Shown here one piece after another: positions 54,156 to 63,575 of a DNA stretch of 64,000 nucleotides. Positions within the stretch are counted from its first letter, which is position 1; each line of letters starts with the position of its first letter. The position numbers and the translations under genes were made by a program. The DNA is from Methanothrix soehngenii GP6 (GTDB taxonomy: Archaea > Halobacteriota > Methanosarcinia > Methanotrichales > Methanotrichaceae). The stretch lies in the NCBI RefSeq assembly GCF_000204415.1, contig NC_015416.1:1860001-1924000 (forward strand), read 5' to 3'. Under the pieces are notes generated by a model that had not been told where the DNA came from, did no database searches, and worked only from the letters and a program-made list of their open reading frames with translations.

Positions 54156-57100
54156 ATCTTCTTGACCTGCCGCTGTAGCTTATCCAGCTCTCCGGTCTGA
54201 TACAGATAGATTCCTGCCCCGATGGCAATGAGCAAAACGAGGATTAGGCCTATCAGCCAGCTGCTGGTTTGCGCCTCCTCCACATTCACTGTCCCGGTTT
54301 TTCCATTCAGGCTGAACCTATGCAATCCCGTCTCATCCGGATTGTAGCTGAACTGCACCGTGCTGTTCTCGCCCGCCTCTACAGTCACATCCTTGCTCTC
54401 GGCGAGGGTATCGTTTACCATCAGATTAAGGGTGATGGTATCCACCTCGCTGCCCTTGTTATGCACAACAGCCGAGATCTTCATGGACTGCTTGGCATTA
54501 GCCGTCTCGGGCAGAGTCAAGTCCATAACCTCCAATGCCGAGGTCACCATTATCTTCCTGCTGGCGGAACTGTATCCCTCTTTCTCCACCTTCAGGGAAT
54601 GCTCTCCGGTCAAATTGACTGCATAAGTGAAGGTACCCTGAGAGCTGGTGTTTCCTATCTCATTGTCATCCAAGAGGATCTGTGCGCCTGCCACAGGTGT
54701 CTGGTTTATCCCCTCGGTGACGGTTATCAAGAAGTTCTCTCCAGCTGACACCTCCGCCGGGGCATTGAGAATAAGCTGATTGGCCAGTGTGACATTTGCC
54801 CTCTGAGCAGCGGTAAGCTGTGAGGCCTCCTCCACAGTTCTTACCACCATATCGGCGGTAGCATCATTGTAGCCGGTCTTCCTGGCAACAACCTTCACAG
54901 TGCCTGTGCTCTTTGGGATGTAGCTGATCGATCCGGTTGAATCGGTGGTTCCAATGGTGTTGCCATCGATTGAGATCGCTACACCGGATAGGGCTGAAGT
55001 TCCAGAGCGGACGGCAATCTGGGCTGCTTTGTCCACAACCGCACCAGAGACCGTCAAGGACAATGCGGTTCCCTCGCCCGTCTTGGTGGCAATTGGGGCC
55101 AGCAACCTCTTATCGCTGTCTGCGACCTGAATCCTCAGGTTATCCATGATATCGACGTCCTTACCCCTGGACAGGCTTATGGTACCATCATTGGTCAGGG
55201 TTATGCCGTCATAATCCAGGGAATCCACCTTCATCTTACCATGCATCTCCCCTTCTTCAACCGACTCGGGGCTATCGGATATCTGGAATATGGCGTCCAC
55301 GGTGGCGAGGTCTGATTCAGTGCTTCTGAACACGCTCTCGACATGAGCAGAGATGAGTGGAACATCCTTCTCCCCGCCCATATCTATCTTGTATAGGTAA
55401 TTGGACGAACCGTCAGTCGGATCGTTGGATGGAGTGACTACCTTGCTGTCCACCTCATCTCCGTCCTTGGCCAAAGCGAGATAGACCTTATTTCCGTTCA
55501 GGTCCACCTGCTTGATGCGCAGCTCATAGCCCTCCTCCAAAGAGAGGACAGATCCGCTGGCAATGGTGCGGCTGTCGTCGCTGTCCGTCAGGACGCGCCT
55601 CAACTGGCCTTCCCCTATAATGCTGGCCTCATCGGTGAACTCCGTCTCGTCGTTGTAGCCGGCAAAGTACTTGTCCGCCATGAAGCCGATTACATCGTAC
55701 TTCCCCCAATCGCTGAACTCGAACTTCACCGGCTGGGATTTTGTGGAGTATTCCAGGTCGCCCTCTTCGATCTTGCTGCCGCCACTGATCCTCATGGTCA
55801 TGTTCTCAGTGCCGACGTCATCGTCTATGTCATAATAGAATCCCTCGAAGTTGTAAGGATTCCAGGTGAACTCGCTCGTCTCTGATGGATCGATCACTGT
55901 GCCTCTGACATCATAGCTTCCCGTCTTCTTGACCAAGGGGGCAAACCGGAGTTCATCGGCATCGGCAACCAGGAATGAGACATCTCCGAAGATCTCCACT
56001 GTGCTTCCTCTTCTCAGGGTGAGCGAGTCTTCGTTCTCCATCTCGACTCCTTCATCAGATACGCTCTTGACCTCCATCTTGCCATACTTGTCGCCGTCCT
56101 CCACCGAGGCATAGGTATCGGAGATCTGGAAGAGGCCGTCGATGGTCACCAGGGCGGACTCGGTACTGGCAAAGACATTGGAGATATGGGCCAGGATCAG
56201 TGATGTATCCTCTCCGGCAACTTCAACCTCATAATTGTAGGTGGAGCTATCAAGATTGCTTGGGTCTATGACCTTGCTGTCTATCTCATCCCCGTCCTTA
56301 GCTAAAGCCATATAGACCTTATTGCCATCGATATCTATCTGTTTAATGCGTAGCTCATAGCCCTCTTCCAGAGGGAGAACCGATCCGGTGGTTACAGTCT
56401 TCTCCTCGTCGCTGTCGACCAGCACACGCCTTAACTGGCCGTCGTTTATCAGGCTTCTGTCGTCATTGATGAGGTCGCTTGCCTTATAGCCCGCGAAGTA
56501 CTTCTCAGCCATGAAGCCTATGACCTCATACTCTCCCCAGTCATCGAACTCGAAGTCTGTAGCTTCAGGCTTAGTGGAATAAGAGATCTTGCCGGTTTCA
56601 AGGGACCTTTCATTGGGCTCCAGGTCTACTGTGAGCCTTTCTGTGCCCACTTCATTCTCCAGATCGTAGAAGAATCCAGAAAAAGTCTTTGGCGTCCAGG
56701 TGTATTTATATGGACTCTTGCCTTCTCTCCAGATTCTATTATCTCCCTCTTCTATCTCTTCTTCCTCAGCCTCTTCGGATTCTGTCTCGGTCTCATTCTG
56801 CGATTCATTCTCTGCGGTCAGCTCATCAGTTGATTGTTCATCGGTTACATTTTCGGCTGCCTCAGTGGAGGCATCAGCCGCAGAATCAGTGGCTGAAACT
56901 ACCGTTCCTGCTGCAACGTCCTCTGGAGGAGTGACAACCTCGCTTGCGGATCCACCGGAGGAGGTGCCGGAGCTGGCAGCTTCTGCTGGGGTTGTTGCAG
57001 CGCTATCGGTGCTCGCATCTGCGGCGATAGTATCCTGAGAGATCTGGTCTGGAGTGATGATGTCATTAGATGCTGGAGTGGTGGCGCTCCCGCTAGACTC

Positions 57101-57523
57101 CTGCTGAGATGCACTGCTGGTCTGTTCAGCTGGGGGAGCGTTCTGCGAGCTTGATTCCGGTTGTGCAGGCGCAGAAGAGCTCACCTGTGATGTTGTTACA
57201 GTTGCTGCTGCAGGAGCGGTAGCCGCTTGAGTTGCAGGCGCTGCCGAGGCAGATGACGCCTGGGCTGCGGATTGATCTGATGCAGCAGCACCGGTCGGAG
57301 TGCTGCTTTTGCTTCCCAGAGGCTTCAACCCGATGTTTCGTTTAGACAGTGTTTCTGCTGAAATCGACGATTCCTGTGCACTGCTTCCTGAAAGCAGGCT
57401 ATGGCTTATGCTTGGGGCTGCCCCGCTTGATGATTCAGAGGCTTGCGCCAATACATCTGCTGGCAGAGCTGCAGCTAAAACTATGAGAAGCAGACAAACT
57501 CCACCGATCCTGACATAGTCCAT
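54140..57523 (-). CDS. S-layer-domain surface protein with Ser/Ala linker
   Basis: 1127 residues. Signal peptide (RIGGVCLLLIVLAAALPADV), then about 200 residues of Ala/Ser/Thr/Gln-rich low-complexity sequence, likely a glycosylated stalk. Two S-layer duplication domains (PF07752 type) follow at about 275-520 and 553-800, each with W-P-FSGFFYD(L/I), DWGEYEVIGFMAEKYFAGY, LRRVL, EEGYELRIKQ and KVYLALAKDGDE. Then come two PEGA-like/carboxypeptidase-regulatory-like repeats (GTTDSTGSISYIPKSTGTV, GNTSSQGTFTYAVN) and a CARDB-like segment. A C-terminal membrane helix (LIGLILVLLIAIGAGIYLY) and a basic tail anchor it. Cell-envelope structural protein. Confidence 0.85.
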   Translation of the reverse strand: MDYVRIGGVCLLLIVLAAALPADVLAQASESSSGAAPSISHSLLSGSSAQESSISAETLSKRNIGLKPLGSKSSTPTGAAASDQSAAQASSASAAPATQAATAPAAATVTTSQVSSSAPAQPESSSQNAPPAEQTSSASQQESSGSATTPASNDIITPDQISQDTIAADASTDSAATTPAEAASSGTSSGGSASEVVTPPEDVAAGTVVSATDSAADASTEAAENVTDEQSTDELTAENESQNETETESEEAEEEEIEEGDNRIWREGKSPYKYTWTPKTFSGFFYDLENEVGTERLTVDLEPNERSLETGKISYSTKPEATDFEFDDWGEYEVIGFMAEKYFAGYKASDLINDDRSLINDGQLRRVLVDSDEEKTVTTGSVLPLEEGYELRIKQIDIDGNKVYMALAKDGDEIDSKVIDPSNLDSSTYNYEVEVAGEDTSLILAHISNVFASTESALVTIDGLFQISDTYASVEDGDKYGKMEVKSVSDEGVEMENEDSLTLRRGSTVEIFGDVSFLVADADELRFAPLVKKTGSYDVRGTVIDPSETSEFTWNPYNFEGFYYDIDDDVGTENMTMRISGGSKIEEGDLEYSTKSQPVKFEFSDWGKYDVIGFMADKYFAGYNDETEFTDEASIIGEGQLRRVLTDSDDSRTIASGSVLSLEEGYELRIKQVDLNGNKVYLALAKDGDEVDSKVVTPSNDPTDGSSNYLYKIDMGGEKDVPLISAHVESVFRSTESDLATVDAIFQISDSPESVEEGEMHGKMKVDSLDYDGITLTNDGTISLSRGKDVDIMDNLRIQVADSDKRLLAPIATKTGEGTALSLTVSGAVVDKAAQIAVRSGTSALSGVAISIDGNTIGTTDSTGSISYIPKSTGTVKVVARKTGYNDATADMVVRTVEEASQLTAAQRANVTLANQLILNAPAEVSAGENFLITVTEGINQTPVAGAQILLDDNEIGNTSSQGTFTYAVNLTGEHSLKVEKEGYSSASRKIMVTSALEVMDLTLPETANAKQSMKISAVVHNKGSEVDTITLNLMVNDTLAESKDVTVEAGENSTVQFSYNPDETGLHRFSLNGKTGTVNVEEAQTSSWLIGLILVLLIAIGAGIYLYQTGELDKLQRQVKKMMQGR

Positions 57524-57906
57524 GGATATCCTCCCGTACCTGATGCTATATGCCTTTTATCCTAATCAGACTTATTTATTGTTATTAGATTTATATTCCA
57601 ATACATTAATTCAACGAGATCCCAGTCAATACCCTTATTTTGCTGATTTATATTTTCTCTTTTGATCTAATTACATGGCCTCAGATCTTAATGCCTTTTT
57701 TTTGTTATGCCCCTATTAAAGGATGGAAGGACGCTTCACATTTATAAATCTGATTCCGAAAGGGGCATATACAGCTTGAATTCATGTGGCAGGCAAGAGT
57801 TCAATGCAAGAGATCACATCTTCTCTATCCGTTGCTCTTTTATATCTTCAAGTGCTGGCTGACCAGATTGGATATGATAATGATAGATGGATGACAGACA
57901 GGAGCG
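57524..57906. promoter_or_regulatory. Divergent promoter region with inverted repeat
   Basis: About 380 bp. A 9-bp inverted repeat TATGCCCCT (57706-57714) and AGGGGCATA (57761-57769) surrounds a TATA-like TTTATAAATC (57741-57750). A second TATA candidate TTTTATATC lies near 57839. The repeat could be an operator for the exporter or for the S-layer-type gene. Poly-A/T runs also present. No gene seen. Confidence 0.4.
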
Positions 57907-58956
57907 ATGATGGGCAAGGAGTTGGCAAAGGATATCAATCTCGGGGATATGCCCACAAAAGCAGCAGATGATGCGGCAATCTCTGTAAGAGGCCTCACCA
58001 AGAGGTTTGGTGAGACGATCGCTGTAGACAATATAGACCTTCAGATCAGAAAGGGGGAGCTCTTCGGACTTCTGGGCGCCAACGGTGCGGGAAAGAGCAC
58101 CATTATCAAGATGCTGACCACCATGCTCACCCCCACCTCAGGCGAGGCCAGGGTCTGGGGCTACGACATCGTCCGGGAGAGGAACGAGGTGCGATCCTCT
58201 ATCGGGGTCGTCTTTCAGGATCCTGCATTGGATGGCATGCTCACCGGTAGGGAGAACCTGGACTTTCACGGCAGGATGTACGGAATGAACGCTGCCCTCA
58301 GAAAGGCCAGAATCGCCGATGTCCTGGAGCTGGTCGACCTGAAGGAGAAGGCAGACACCAAGATGCAGGACTACTCCGGTGGGATGAAACGCCGGCTGGA
58401 GATCGCCCGGGGGCTGATGCACCGCCCTCATGTCCTGTTTCTAGATGAGCCCACCATCGGCCTTGATGCCCAAACCAGGCGATACATCTGGGAGTACATC
58501 GGCCGCATGAACAAAGAGATGAATGTGACCATGATCCTCACCACTCATTATATGGAGGAGGCGGACTATCTGTGCGATCGGGTCGCCATCATGGACAGCG
58601 GCAGGATCGTGGCCCTGGACAGGCCGGAGAGCCTTAAGGATACCATCGGTTCGGATACCATAACCCTGATGACTGATAGCGGCGGGGACGCCCTCGTCCG
58701 GTCTTTGCAGTCATTCTCCTGGATCAAGTCCATCAGCTCGGATAATGGAAGCATCAAGCTTCATGTTGATCATGCTCAGTCCAGAATAGCAGAAGTGGTG
58801 CTGGAAGCGAGCAGGAACAATGCGGTCATAACCTCTGTCGGTCTGCACAAACCAACGCTGGAGGATGTATTCATCAAATACACTGGCAAGAAGATAAAAG
58901 AGAACGGCGGCAAAGATCGGGGTGCAGATATCGCTCTCCCCAGAGGCGGCAGATGA
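57907..58956 (+). CDS. ABC-2 exporter ATPase (DrrA-like)
   Basis: 349 residues. Walker A GANGAGKST, Q-loop VFQDPALD, signature YSGGMKRRLEIA, Walker B VLFLDEP, D-loop IGLDAQTRR and H-loop TTHYMEEADYL. A DrrA-type extension ends with KPTLEDVFIKYTGKKI and a basic tail. The start could be either ATG of the ATGATG at 57907. The stop overlaps the permease ATG by 4 nt (ATGA), so the two are coupled. A second exporter of this type is at 26645-28244. Confidence 0.88.
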   Translation: MMGKELAKDINLGDMPTKAADDAAISVRGLTKRFGETIAVDNIDLQIRKGELFGLLGANGAGKSTIIKMLTTMLTPTSGEARVWGYDIVRERNEVRSSIGVVFQDPALDGMLTGRENLDFHGRMYGMNAALRKARIADVLELVDLKEKADTKMQDYSGGMKRRLEIARGLMHRPHVLFLDEPTIGLDAQTRRYIWEYIGRMNKEMNVTMILTTHYMEEADYLCDRVAIMDSGRIVALDRPESLKDTIGSDTITLMTDSGGDALVRSLQSFSWIKSISSDNGSIKLHVDHAQSRIAEVVLEASRNNAVITSVGLHKPTLEDVFIKYTGKKIKENGGKDRGADIALPRGGR

Positions 58957-59738
58957 TCGCAGATAAGGTCAAAGGCGATCTGTACGCCATCTATAGCATC
59001 TGGCTTCGGGAGATGCTGCGCTTCTTCCGGCTCAAGAGCCGGCTGTTCGGCTCGGTTGCTTCTCCATTCTTCTTCCTGGCATTTCTGGGGATTGGCTTTA
59101 ACAATATCGGCAGAATTCCTGGAATTCCCGAAGGAGTGAACTACATGAGCTTTCTCACCCCGGGAATCATAGGCATGACCCTGCTCTTCTCGGCGACATT
59201 TGCCGGCCTATCTGTCCTCTGGGACCGGGAGTTTGGCTTCTTGAAGGAGATAATGGTCTCGCCGGTGAGCAGGATAGCGATAGTGTTGGGACGCACCGCT
59301 GGCGGCCTGACCACTGGCATTCTTCAGGCTTTGATCATAATGCTCTCGGGGATACTGCTGGGCATGGGCATTCCCAGCATCCAGGGGCTGATTCTATCCC
59401 TGGTCTTTATGATTCTCATAGCAACGACGTTCATCGGCCTGGGTCTGGCCTTTGCGTCCAAGATGGAGGATATGTCCGGATTCAGCCTGATCATGAACTT
59501 CCTGATATTCCCGCTCTTCTTCCTCTCCGGAGCGCTCTATCCCTTAGACCAGTTCCCGGAGATTATCAAGATCCTGGCTTATTTCAATCCCCTCACCTAT
59601 GGTGTGGATGGACTGAGATACTGCCTGATAGGCATAAGCGCCTTCTCGCCCCTTACTGACTTTGCCGTTCTGGGGGTATGCTGTGCGGCAATGCTGTTCC
59701 TGGGAGCATATCTATTCGAGACCACTGAGGTGAACTGA
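58953..59738 (+). CDS. ABC-2 exporter permease
   Basis: 261 residues with about six membrane helices: FGSVASPFFFLAFLGIGF, FLTPGIIGMTLLFSATFAGL, LTTGILQALIIMLSGILLGM, LILSLVFMILIATTFIGLGL, IMNFLIFPLFFLSGALYPL and FAVLGVCCAAMLFLGAYLF. NYMSFLTPGIIGMT and RDREFGFLKE-type strings are typical of ABC-2 permeases. Functions with the preceding ATPase as a drug, lipid or polysaccharide exporter; substrate unknown. Confidence 0.88.
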   Translation: MIADKVKGDLYAIYSIWLREMLRFFRLKSRLFGSVASPFFFLAFLGIGFNNIGRIPGIPEGVNYMSFLTPGIIGMTLLFSATFAGLSVLWDREFGFLKEIMVSPVSRIAIVLGRTAGGLTTGILQALIIMLSGILLGMGIPSIQGLILSLVFMILIATTFIGLGLAFASKMEDMSGFSLIMNFLIFPLFFLSGALYPLDQFPEIIKILAYFNPLTYGVDGLRYCLIGISAFSPLTDFAVLGVCCAAMLFLGAYLFETTEVN

Positions 59739-59742
59739 TCTG

Positions 59743-59788
59743 GATTAGTCAACCACTGCGTTCTTAAGGGCGCGGCAGTTGACTAATC
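59743..59788. terminator. Hairpin between convergent genes
   Basis: Perfect 11-bp arms GATTAGTCAAC (59743-59753) and GTTGACTAATC (59778-59788) around a 24-nt loop, between the permease end (59738) and the convergent SNase-like gene end (59816). No T-tract, so its role as a terminator is only likely. Confidence 0.45.
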
Positions 59789-59815
59789 TATGCCGGGCTT
59801 GCATCTGTACCCAGC

Positions 59816-60436
59816 TTATGCGCGATAACCGATGTTGATCCGGCCGGCGTTGCTCTCCATGTCCAGAACGCTGCTTTTGCTCGCGCTGTTCTGGCTTTCG
59901 GATGATGCCTTCGGACTTGTCATAATCTCCTTATATTTTGATATATTCCCCTTCGATCCCTGGGGAATGGGATCCTCCCACCAGGCAGATGAGTTAAACT
60001 CATTATTGCCGTCCTCCGCAAGATCGGCATGGCCATCGTCCACTAGCATTCTGTTCACTGGAGGCCATATCGGACGGTAGCGGGAATCTATGAGATAGAT
60101 TACGCAGACCATCTGCCCCCATTCATTGCGGCCTAGAGTGCTGTTCTCATCGATATCGATATAAACGATCTGATCCTTCAGCAATAGATCAGCCGCTTTT
60201 CGGGCCGCCTTTCCCTGCGGGGTCACTGTGGATGGAGCGGCAATATCCGCCAGCCTCACGCTGTCCACCCCTGTAGTCCTGGGATCATTGATCACCATCT
60301 CTATTCCCAGTGAGTCTGCGCTGATCACGCTCACAATTCGCCCTACTGCTTCATCGGGGACGGCCAGAGCACCAGGATTAAACGCCTCAAAGATCACTAT
60401 TATCATGATCGATAAAATTGCCAGCTTCAGATTCAT
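59816..60436 (-). CDS. SNase-like protein, probable pseudoenzyme
   Basis: 206 residues. Signal peptide (LAILSIMIIVIFEAFNPGALA), then the SNase scaffold: GRIVSVISADSLGIEMVI, VDSVRLADIAAPSTVTPQGKAAR, QIVYIDIDENSTLGRNEWGQM and VNRMLVDDGHADL. Compared with the active paralogue at 50429, the catalytic Glu (DAPE) is Ser (AAPS) and the second Arg (EYGRW) is Gln (EWGQM). It should fold but not cleave by the standard mechanism; a binding role is inferred. Ser-rich C terminus. Confidence 0.7.
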   Translation of the reverse strand: MNLKLAILSIMIIVIFEAFNPGALAVPDEAVGRIVSVISADSLGIEMVINDPRTTGVDSVRLADIAAPSTVTPQGKAARKAADLLLKDQIVYIDIDENSTLGRNEWGQMVCVIYLIDSRYRPIWPPVNRMLVDDGHADLAEDGNNEFNSSAWWEDPIPQGSKGNISKYKEIMTSPKASSESQNSASKSSVLDMESNAGRINIGYRA

Positions 60437-60544
60437 AGCAACCTCTGCATGATTTGCGATCTTGCCTCAACCATACAAGTATAAAGGATAAATCCTCTCC
60501 TCGACAGGATAGTATGAACAAGAGGAGTAGCTAGGAGAGATCGG

Positions 60545-61612
60545 ATGACAATCAAGGTGAGCATAGCGACATTCAACCTCATGAGCCTGGACGACCGGCC
60601 AGATAGAAGCCCCAGCCTGGATGAACGCATACCAGTCCTTCGGCCTCAGCTCATCCGATTGGACGCTGACATTCTCTGCCTGCAAGAGATCTGCGCCCAG
60701 CACGAGCGTAACGGGAGGCCTCGCCTGGAGGCTTTGGACCGCCTCTTAGAAGGAACTCCCTATGAGAGCTTCAATAGGGCCTCAACCGTGGACCGGGATG
60801 GAAATTACCTTAGCCATCACAATCTGGTCATCCTCAGCCGTTTCGATATCATGGAGCAGCATCAATATCAGCATGAGTATGCCCCCTCGCCGAGCTACAA
60901 GAAGGTCACTGCCCTGCCCGAGGAGCTGGAGGCACGGGAGATCTCCTGGGAGAGGCCCATTCTCCACGCAAAGGTCAGGCTGCCCAATGGAGCGGTTCTG
61001 GATGTGATCAACCTGCACCTCAAATCCCGCCGGCCGACCAACATCCAGGGTCATAAGCTAAGCGAGAGAACCTGGAAGACGGCATTCGGCTGGGCAGAAG
61101 GGGTCTTCATATCCAGCATGAAACGCATTGGCCAGGCTCTTGAGACTCGCATTCTGATAGACAATCTATTCGATGACAATCGCTGTGCTCTCATTGCCGT
61201 CTGCGGGGATTTCAACGAGGAGTTCGATGAAGTCTCCATAGAGGCTATCCGGGGTGACGTGGAGAACACGGGGAACATGGACCTGGCCATGAGGGTCATG
61301 GTGCCAACAGAGAGAAACATTCCCGAGCCCGCACGCTATTCTCTTCTGCATAACGGCAAGGGCAAGATGCTGGACCATATTCTGGTATCAAGGACGATGC
61401 TCGCCTTCTTCAAGGGCTCTGAGGTGCACAACGAGCTCTTGCATGATGAATCCATAGTCTTTGCTCCCAAGATCTTCTATCCCGAGTCCGATCATGCCCC
61501 GGTGATCGCCCGCTTTGAGCTGCCGGAATCGGATATTAGATGGTCCACCACGACAAGCGTCTTGAGAAGGGAGAGAGGCAGAGACAAGAGCCATCGATCA
61601 AGATACAAGTGA
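60545..61612 (+). CDS. EEP-superfamily endonuclease/phosphatase-like protein
   Basis: 355 residues. Endonuclease/exonuclease/phosphatase fold: VSIATFNLMSLDDRPD at the start, DADILCLQEICAQ (catalytic Glu, about residue 45), LDVINLHLKS, CGDFNEEFDE (about 221) and ESDHAPVIARFEL (Asp-His, about 316). It hydrolyses phosphate esters of DNA, RNA or lipids with Mg2+. No signal peptide, so cytoplasmic. ATG start; convergent in layout with the SNase-like gene 108 bp away on the other strand. Confidence 0.8.
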   Translation: MTIKVSIATFNLMSLDDRPDRSPSLDERIPVLRPQLIRLDADILCLQEICAQHERNGRPRLEALDRLLEGTPYESFNRASTVDRDGNYLSHHNLVILSRFDIMEQHQYQHEYAPSPSYKKVTALPEELEAREISWERPILHAKVRLPNGAVLDVINLHLKSRRPTNIQGHKLSERTWKTAFGWAEGVFISSMKRIGQALETRILIDNLFDDNRCALIAVCGDFNEEFDEVSIEAIRGDVENTGNMDLAMRVMVPTERNIPEPARYSLLHNGKGKMLDHILVSRTMLAFFKGSEVHNELLHDESIVFAPKIFYPESDHAPVIARFELPESDIRWSTTTSVLRRERGRDKSHRSRYK

Positions 61613-61624
61613 GATAAAAAAATT

Positions 61625-62143
61625 ATGAGCAAAAAGAGCGGCGGGATCCTGCCTTTCAGGTTTCAAGATAGCCATCTTGAGGTCTTGCTCGTCCATCCCG
61701 GTGGGCCCTTGTGGGCAGGGAAGGACGAGGGGGCCTGGTCTATATCCAAAGGCCTTTTCGAGGAGAACGAGAGCCCCCTGGATGCAGCAAGAAGGGAGTT
61801 TAAAGAAGAGACTGGCTTTGAGGTTGAAGGGATTTTCATAGAGCTGGGAAGGATAAAGCAGCCCAGCGGAAAGATCGTTTTTGCCTGGGCAGTAGAAAAG
61901 GACCTGGATGAGAGGAGGATTGTGAGCAATAATTTCATGCTTGAGTGGCCCAGGAGATCAGGGATAATGCGGGAGTTTCCCGAGATCGACAGGGCAGGAT
62001 GGTTTGATGTCGAGTCTGCCCGGAAAAAGATCCACAAAGGGCAGCAGGATTTCATCGACCGGCTGCTGCATGCCCTGGATCACCCAGATGTGCATCATCC
62101 CGAAATTGATCAGGATGAGTTCATCTCTCAAGAGCGCTCTTGA
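61625..62143 (+). CDS. Nudix hydrolase
   Basis: 172 residues. Nudix box G-x5-E-x7-REFKEETGFE-x2-G: GLFEENESPLDAARREFKEE (about 44-63), then TGFEVEG. Cleaves nucleoside diphosphate derivatives. The N-terminal FRFQDSHLEVLLVHPGGP string occurs in MutT/DNA-repair-type members. It starts 12 bp after the EEP-family gene, so the two may be an operon. Its 3' end overlaps the convergent mfnB by 23 nt. Confidence 0.88.
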   Translation: MSKKSGGILPFRFQDSHLEVLLVHPGGPLWAGKDEGAWSISKGLFEENESPLDAARREFKEETGFEVEGIFIELGRIKQPSGKIVFAWAVEKDLDERRIVSNNFMLEWPRRSGIMREFPEIDRAGWFDVESARKKIHKGQQDFIDRLLHALDHPDVHHPEIDQDEFISQERS

Positions 62144-62825
62144 CCTTCACCACCAGTTCTTCTTTCACCGCACTCCTGCGGTCTCCCCCGCAGACGATGC
62201 CCCGCACGCCGATGATGTCCGGCTGCAGGCGCAAGAGCGTTTCCAGATGAGGAAATCCGATGCTGCCAGCCAGGGCAACCTCCAGATCATTGCTATGGCC
62301 AAGCTCAATGAAATCCGCCAAGTCCTTCTCGCCCATGAAGTCGAATGTCGGCTTTCCATCCTTTATGGCGGTGTCCACCATCACCACATCTGCCCCTGCC
62401 TCAGAGGCGGCTGCGGGCAGGAGCATGGGAGATATGCTTCCAACACGAAGGTAGTCAGAGTAGCCTGAAGCCACCACCTTCTTCTTTGGATCGAGGTCTT
62501 TTACCGCTCGTACGATGGCTTTGAGCATCTCCTCTGCCTGATCACATGTTTTCACTCCCAATAGGCCCGCTTTGACGTAATCCGCGCCTGAGGACGCTGC
62601 GCCCAAAGCTGCCAGGCTCGCTGTTCCCGGCTTGAACTCCATGTCGCCGATGGTCGCACTTACCGGCACCTTGCCTCTTGCCAGGTCTGCTACCGAGCGT
62701 ATGACCCAGGGGAAGTTCGCACCTAGGGATCCCTCTTTGGGGTTCTTCACATCCAAAATATCAGCGCCGCCCGCCAGTGCAGCATGCGCCTCTTCCATGT
62801 TCATGGGGCTGACCAATAATCTCAT
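62121..62825 (-). CDS. mfnB: (5-formylfuran-3-yl)methyl phosphate synthase
   Basis: 234 residues. Uses two glyceraldehyde-3-phosphate molecules to make the furan precursor of methanofuran, the first C1 carrier of methanogenesis. Family strings LLVSPMNMEEAHAALAGGAD, DVKNPKEGSLGANFPWVI and GSISPMLLPAAASEAGAD. Lys27 and Lys155 match the catalytic lysines of the Methanocaldococcus jannaschii enzyme (numbering and identity fit). Divergent from the HisA-like gene 26 bp away. Confidence 0.9.
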   Translation of the reverse strand: MRLLVSPMNMEEAHAALAGGADILDVKNPKEGSLGANFPWVIRSVADLARGKVPVSATIGDMEFKPGTASLAALGAASSGADYVKAGLLGVKTCDQAEEMLKAIVRAVKDLDPKKKVVASGYSDYLRVGSISPMLLPAAASEAGADVVMVDTAIKDGKPTFDFMGEKDLADFIELGHSNDLEVALAGSIGFPHLETLLRLQPDIIGVRGIVCGGDRRSAVKEELVVKVKSALER

Positions 62826-62851
62826 ATTCTCTCAATCCCGATTGGGCAAAT

Positions 62852-63541
62852 GTGAAATGCATCTTCGTCTTCGATATACTTAATGGTGCTGTTGTTCATG
62901 CCCTGCGGGGAGAGCGCAGCCGCTATAAGCCTGTTGCTGAATTCAGCCAGGTAATAGAATCCTCCGACCCCCTGCTGATTATGGATGAGCTTCGGCCGGT
63001 TCAGGTATATGTAGCAGACCTGGATATGATCATGGGCCGGGGAAATAATATGGAGCTGATCCAGGAGATATCCAAGCGGGCAAAGACAATGGCGGACACT
63101 GGCGCCTCTAGATCAAGCGATCTGGATCTCCTTCCTCCATCCGTTATCCCGGTTCTGGGGACGGAGACGGCCTCCATCTCCCTGATAGAGGAGGTCTCAG
63201 GCCAAAGGAGGACGATAGCCAGCCTGGATATGTCGAAGCGCAGGGTCCTGTCAAGGGATAAGGCCATGGCGGATCGTAGCCCTCTGGAGGTTCTGGAGGA
63301 GCTGAATCATATCGACCTGGAGGGAGTGATAATCATGGAGCTAGATCGGATAGGGACCTGTGCCGGTCTGGATGGGGAGTTTTTAGAGAAAGCCAGGGCT
63401 CGAAGCCGCCATCCTCTGATCCTGGGGGGTGGGGTAAAGGATGAGATGGATCTGGAGGCTCTGGAAAAGGTCGGCTTTTCCGGGGCTTTGGTGGCCACGG
63501 CGGTTCATAATGGAATGATTCCTCGGAAAAGGATACAGTGA
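62852..63541 (+). CDS. HisA-like protein (MJ1427-related)
   Basis: 229 residues. A TIM-barrel protein of the HisA/HisF superfamily: FVFDILNGAVVHALRGERSRY near the start corresponds to the HisA opening (PAIDLKGG...VRL), then VQVYVADLDMIMG, LDMSKRRVLSRD, VIIMELDRIGTCAG and PLILGGGVKDEMDLE, the last matching HisA GGI. Archaeal members adjacent to mfnB are thought to act in cofactor biosynthesis (methanofuran/methanopterin) rather than histidine; this is from family knowledge and context. The start is ATG at 62852. Confidence 0.8.
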   Translation: MKCIFVFDILNGAVVHALRGERSRYKPVAEFSQVIESSDPLLIMDELRPVQVYVADLDMIMGRGNNMELIQEISKRAKTMADTGASRSSDLDLLPPSVIPVLGTETASISLIEEVSGQRRTIASLDMSKRRVLSRDKAMADRSPLEVLEELNHIDLEGVIIMELDRIGTCAGLDGEFLEKARARSRHPLILGGGVKDEMDLEALEKVGFSGALVATAVHNGMIPRKRIQ

Positions 63542-63555
63542 AAGAAGTGACTGCT

Positions 63556-63575
63556 CCCCGCCCTAAAGAGCGGGG
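63556..63575. repeat. IS200/IS605 right-end hairpin
   Basis: CCCCGC-CCTAAAGA-GCGGGG, a subterminal palindrome typical of IS605-family right ends. It overlaps the tnpB stop (TAG at about 63563) and lies 15 bp after the HisA-like gene. Confidence 0.7.
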
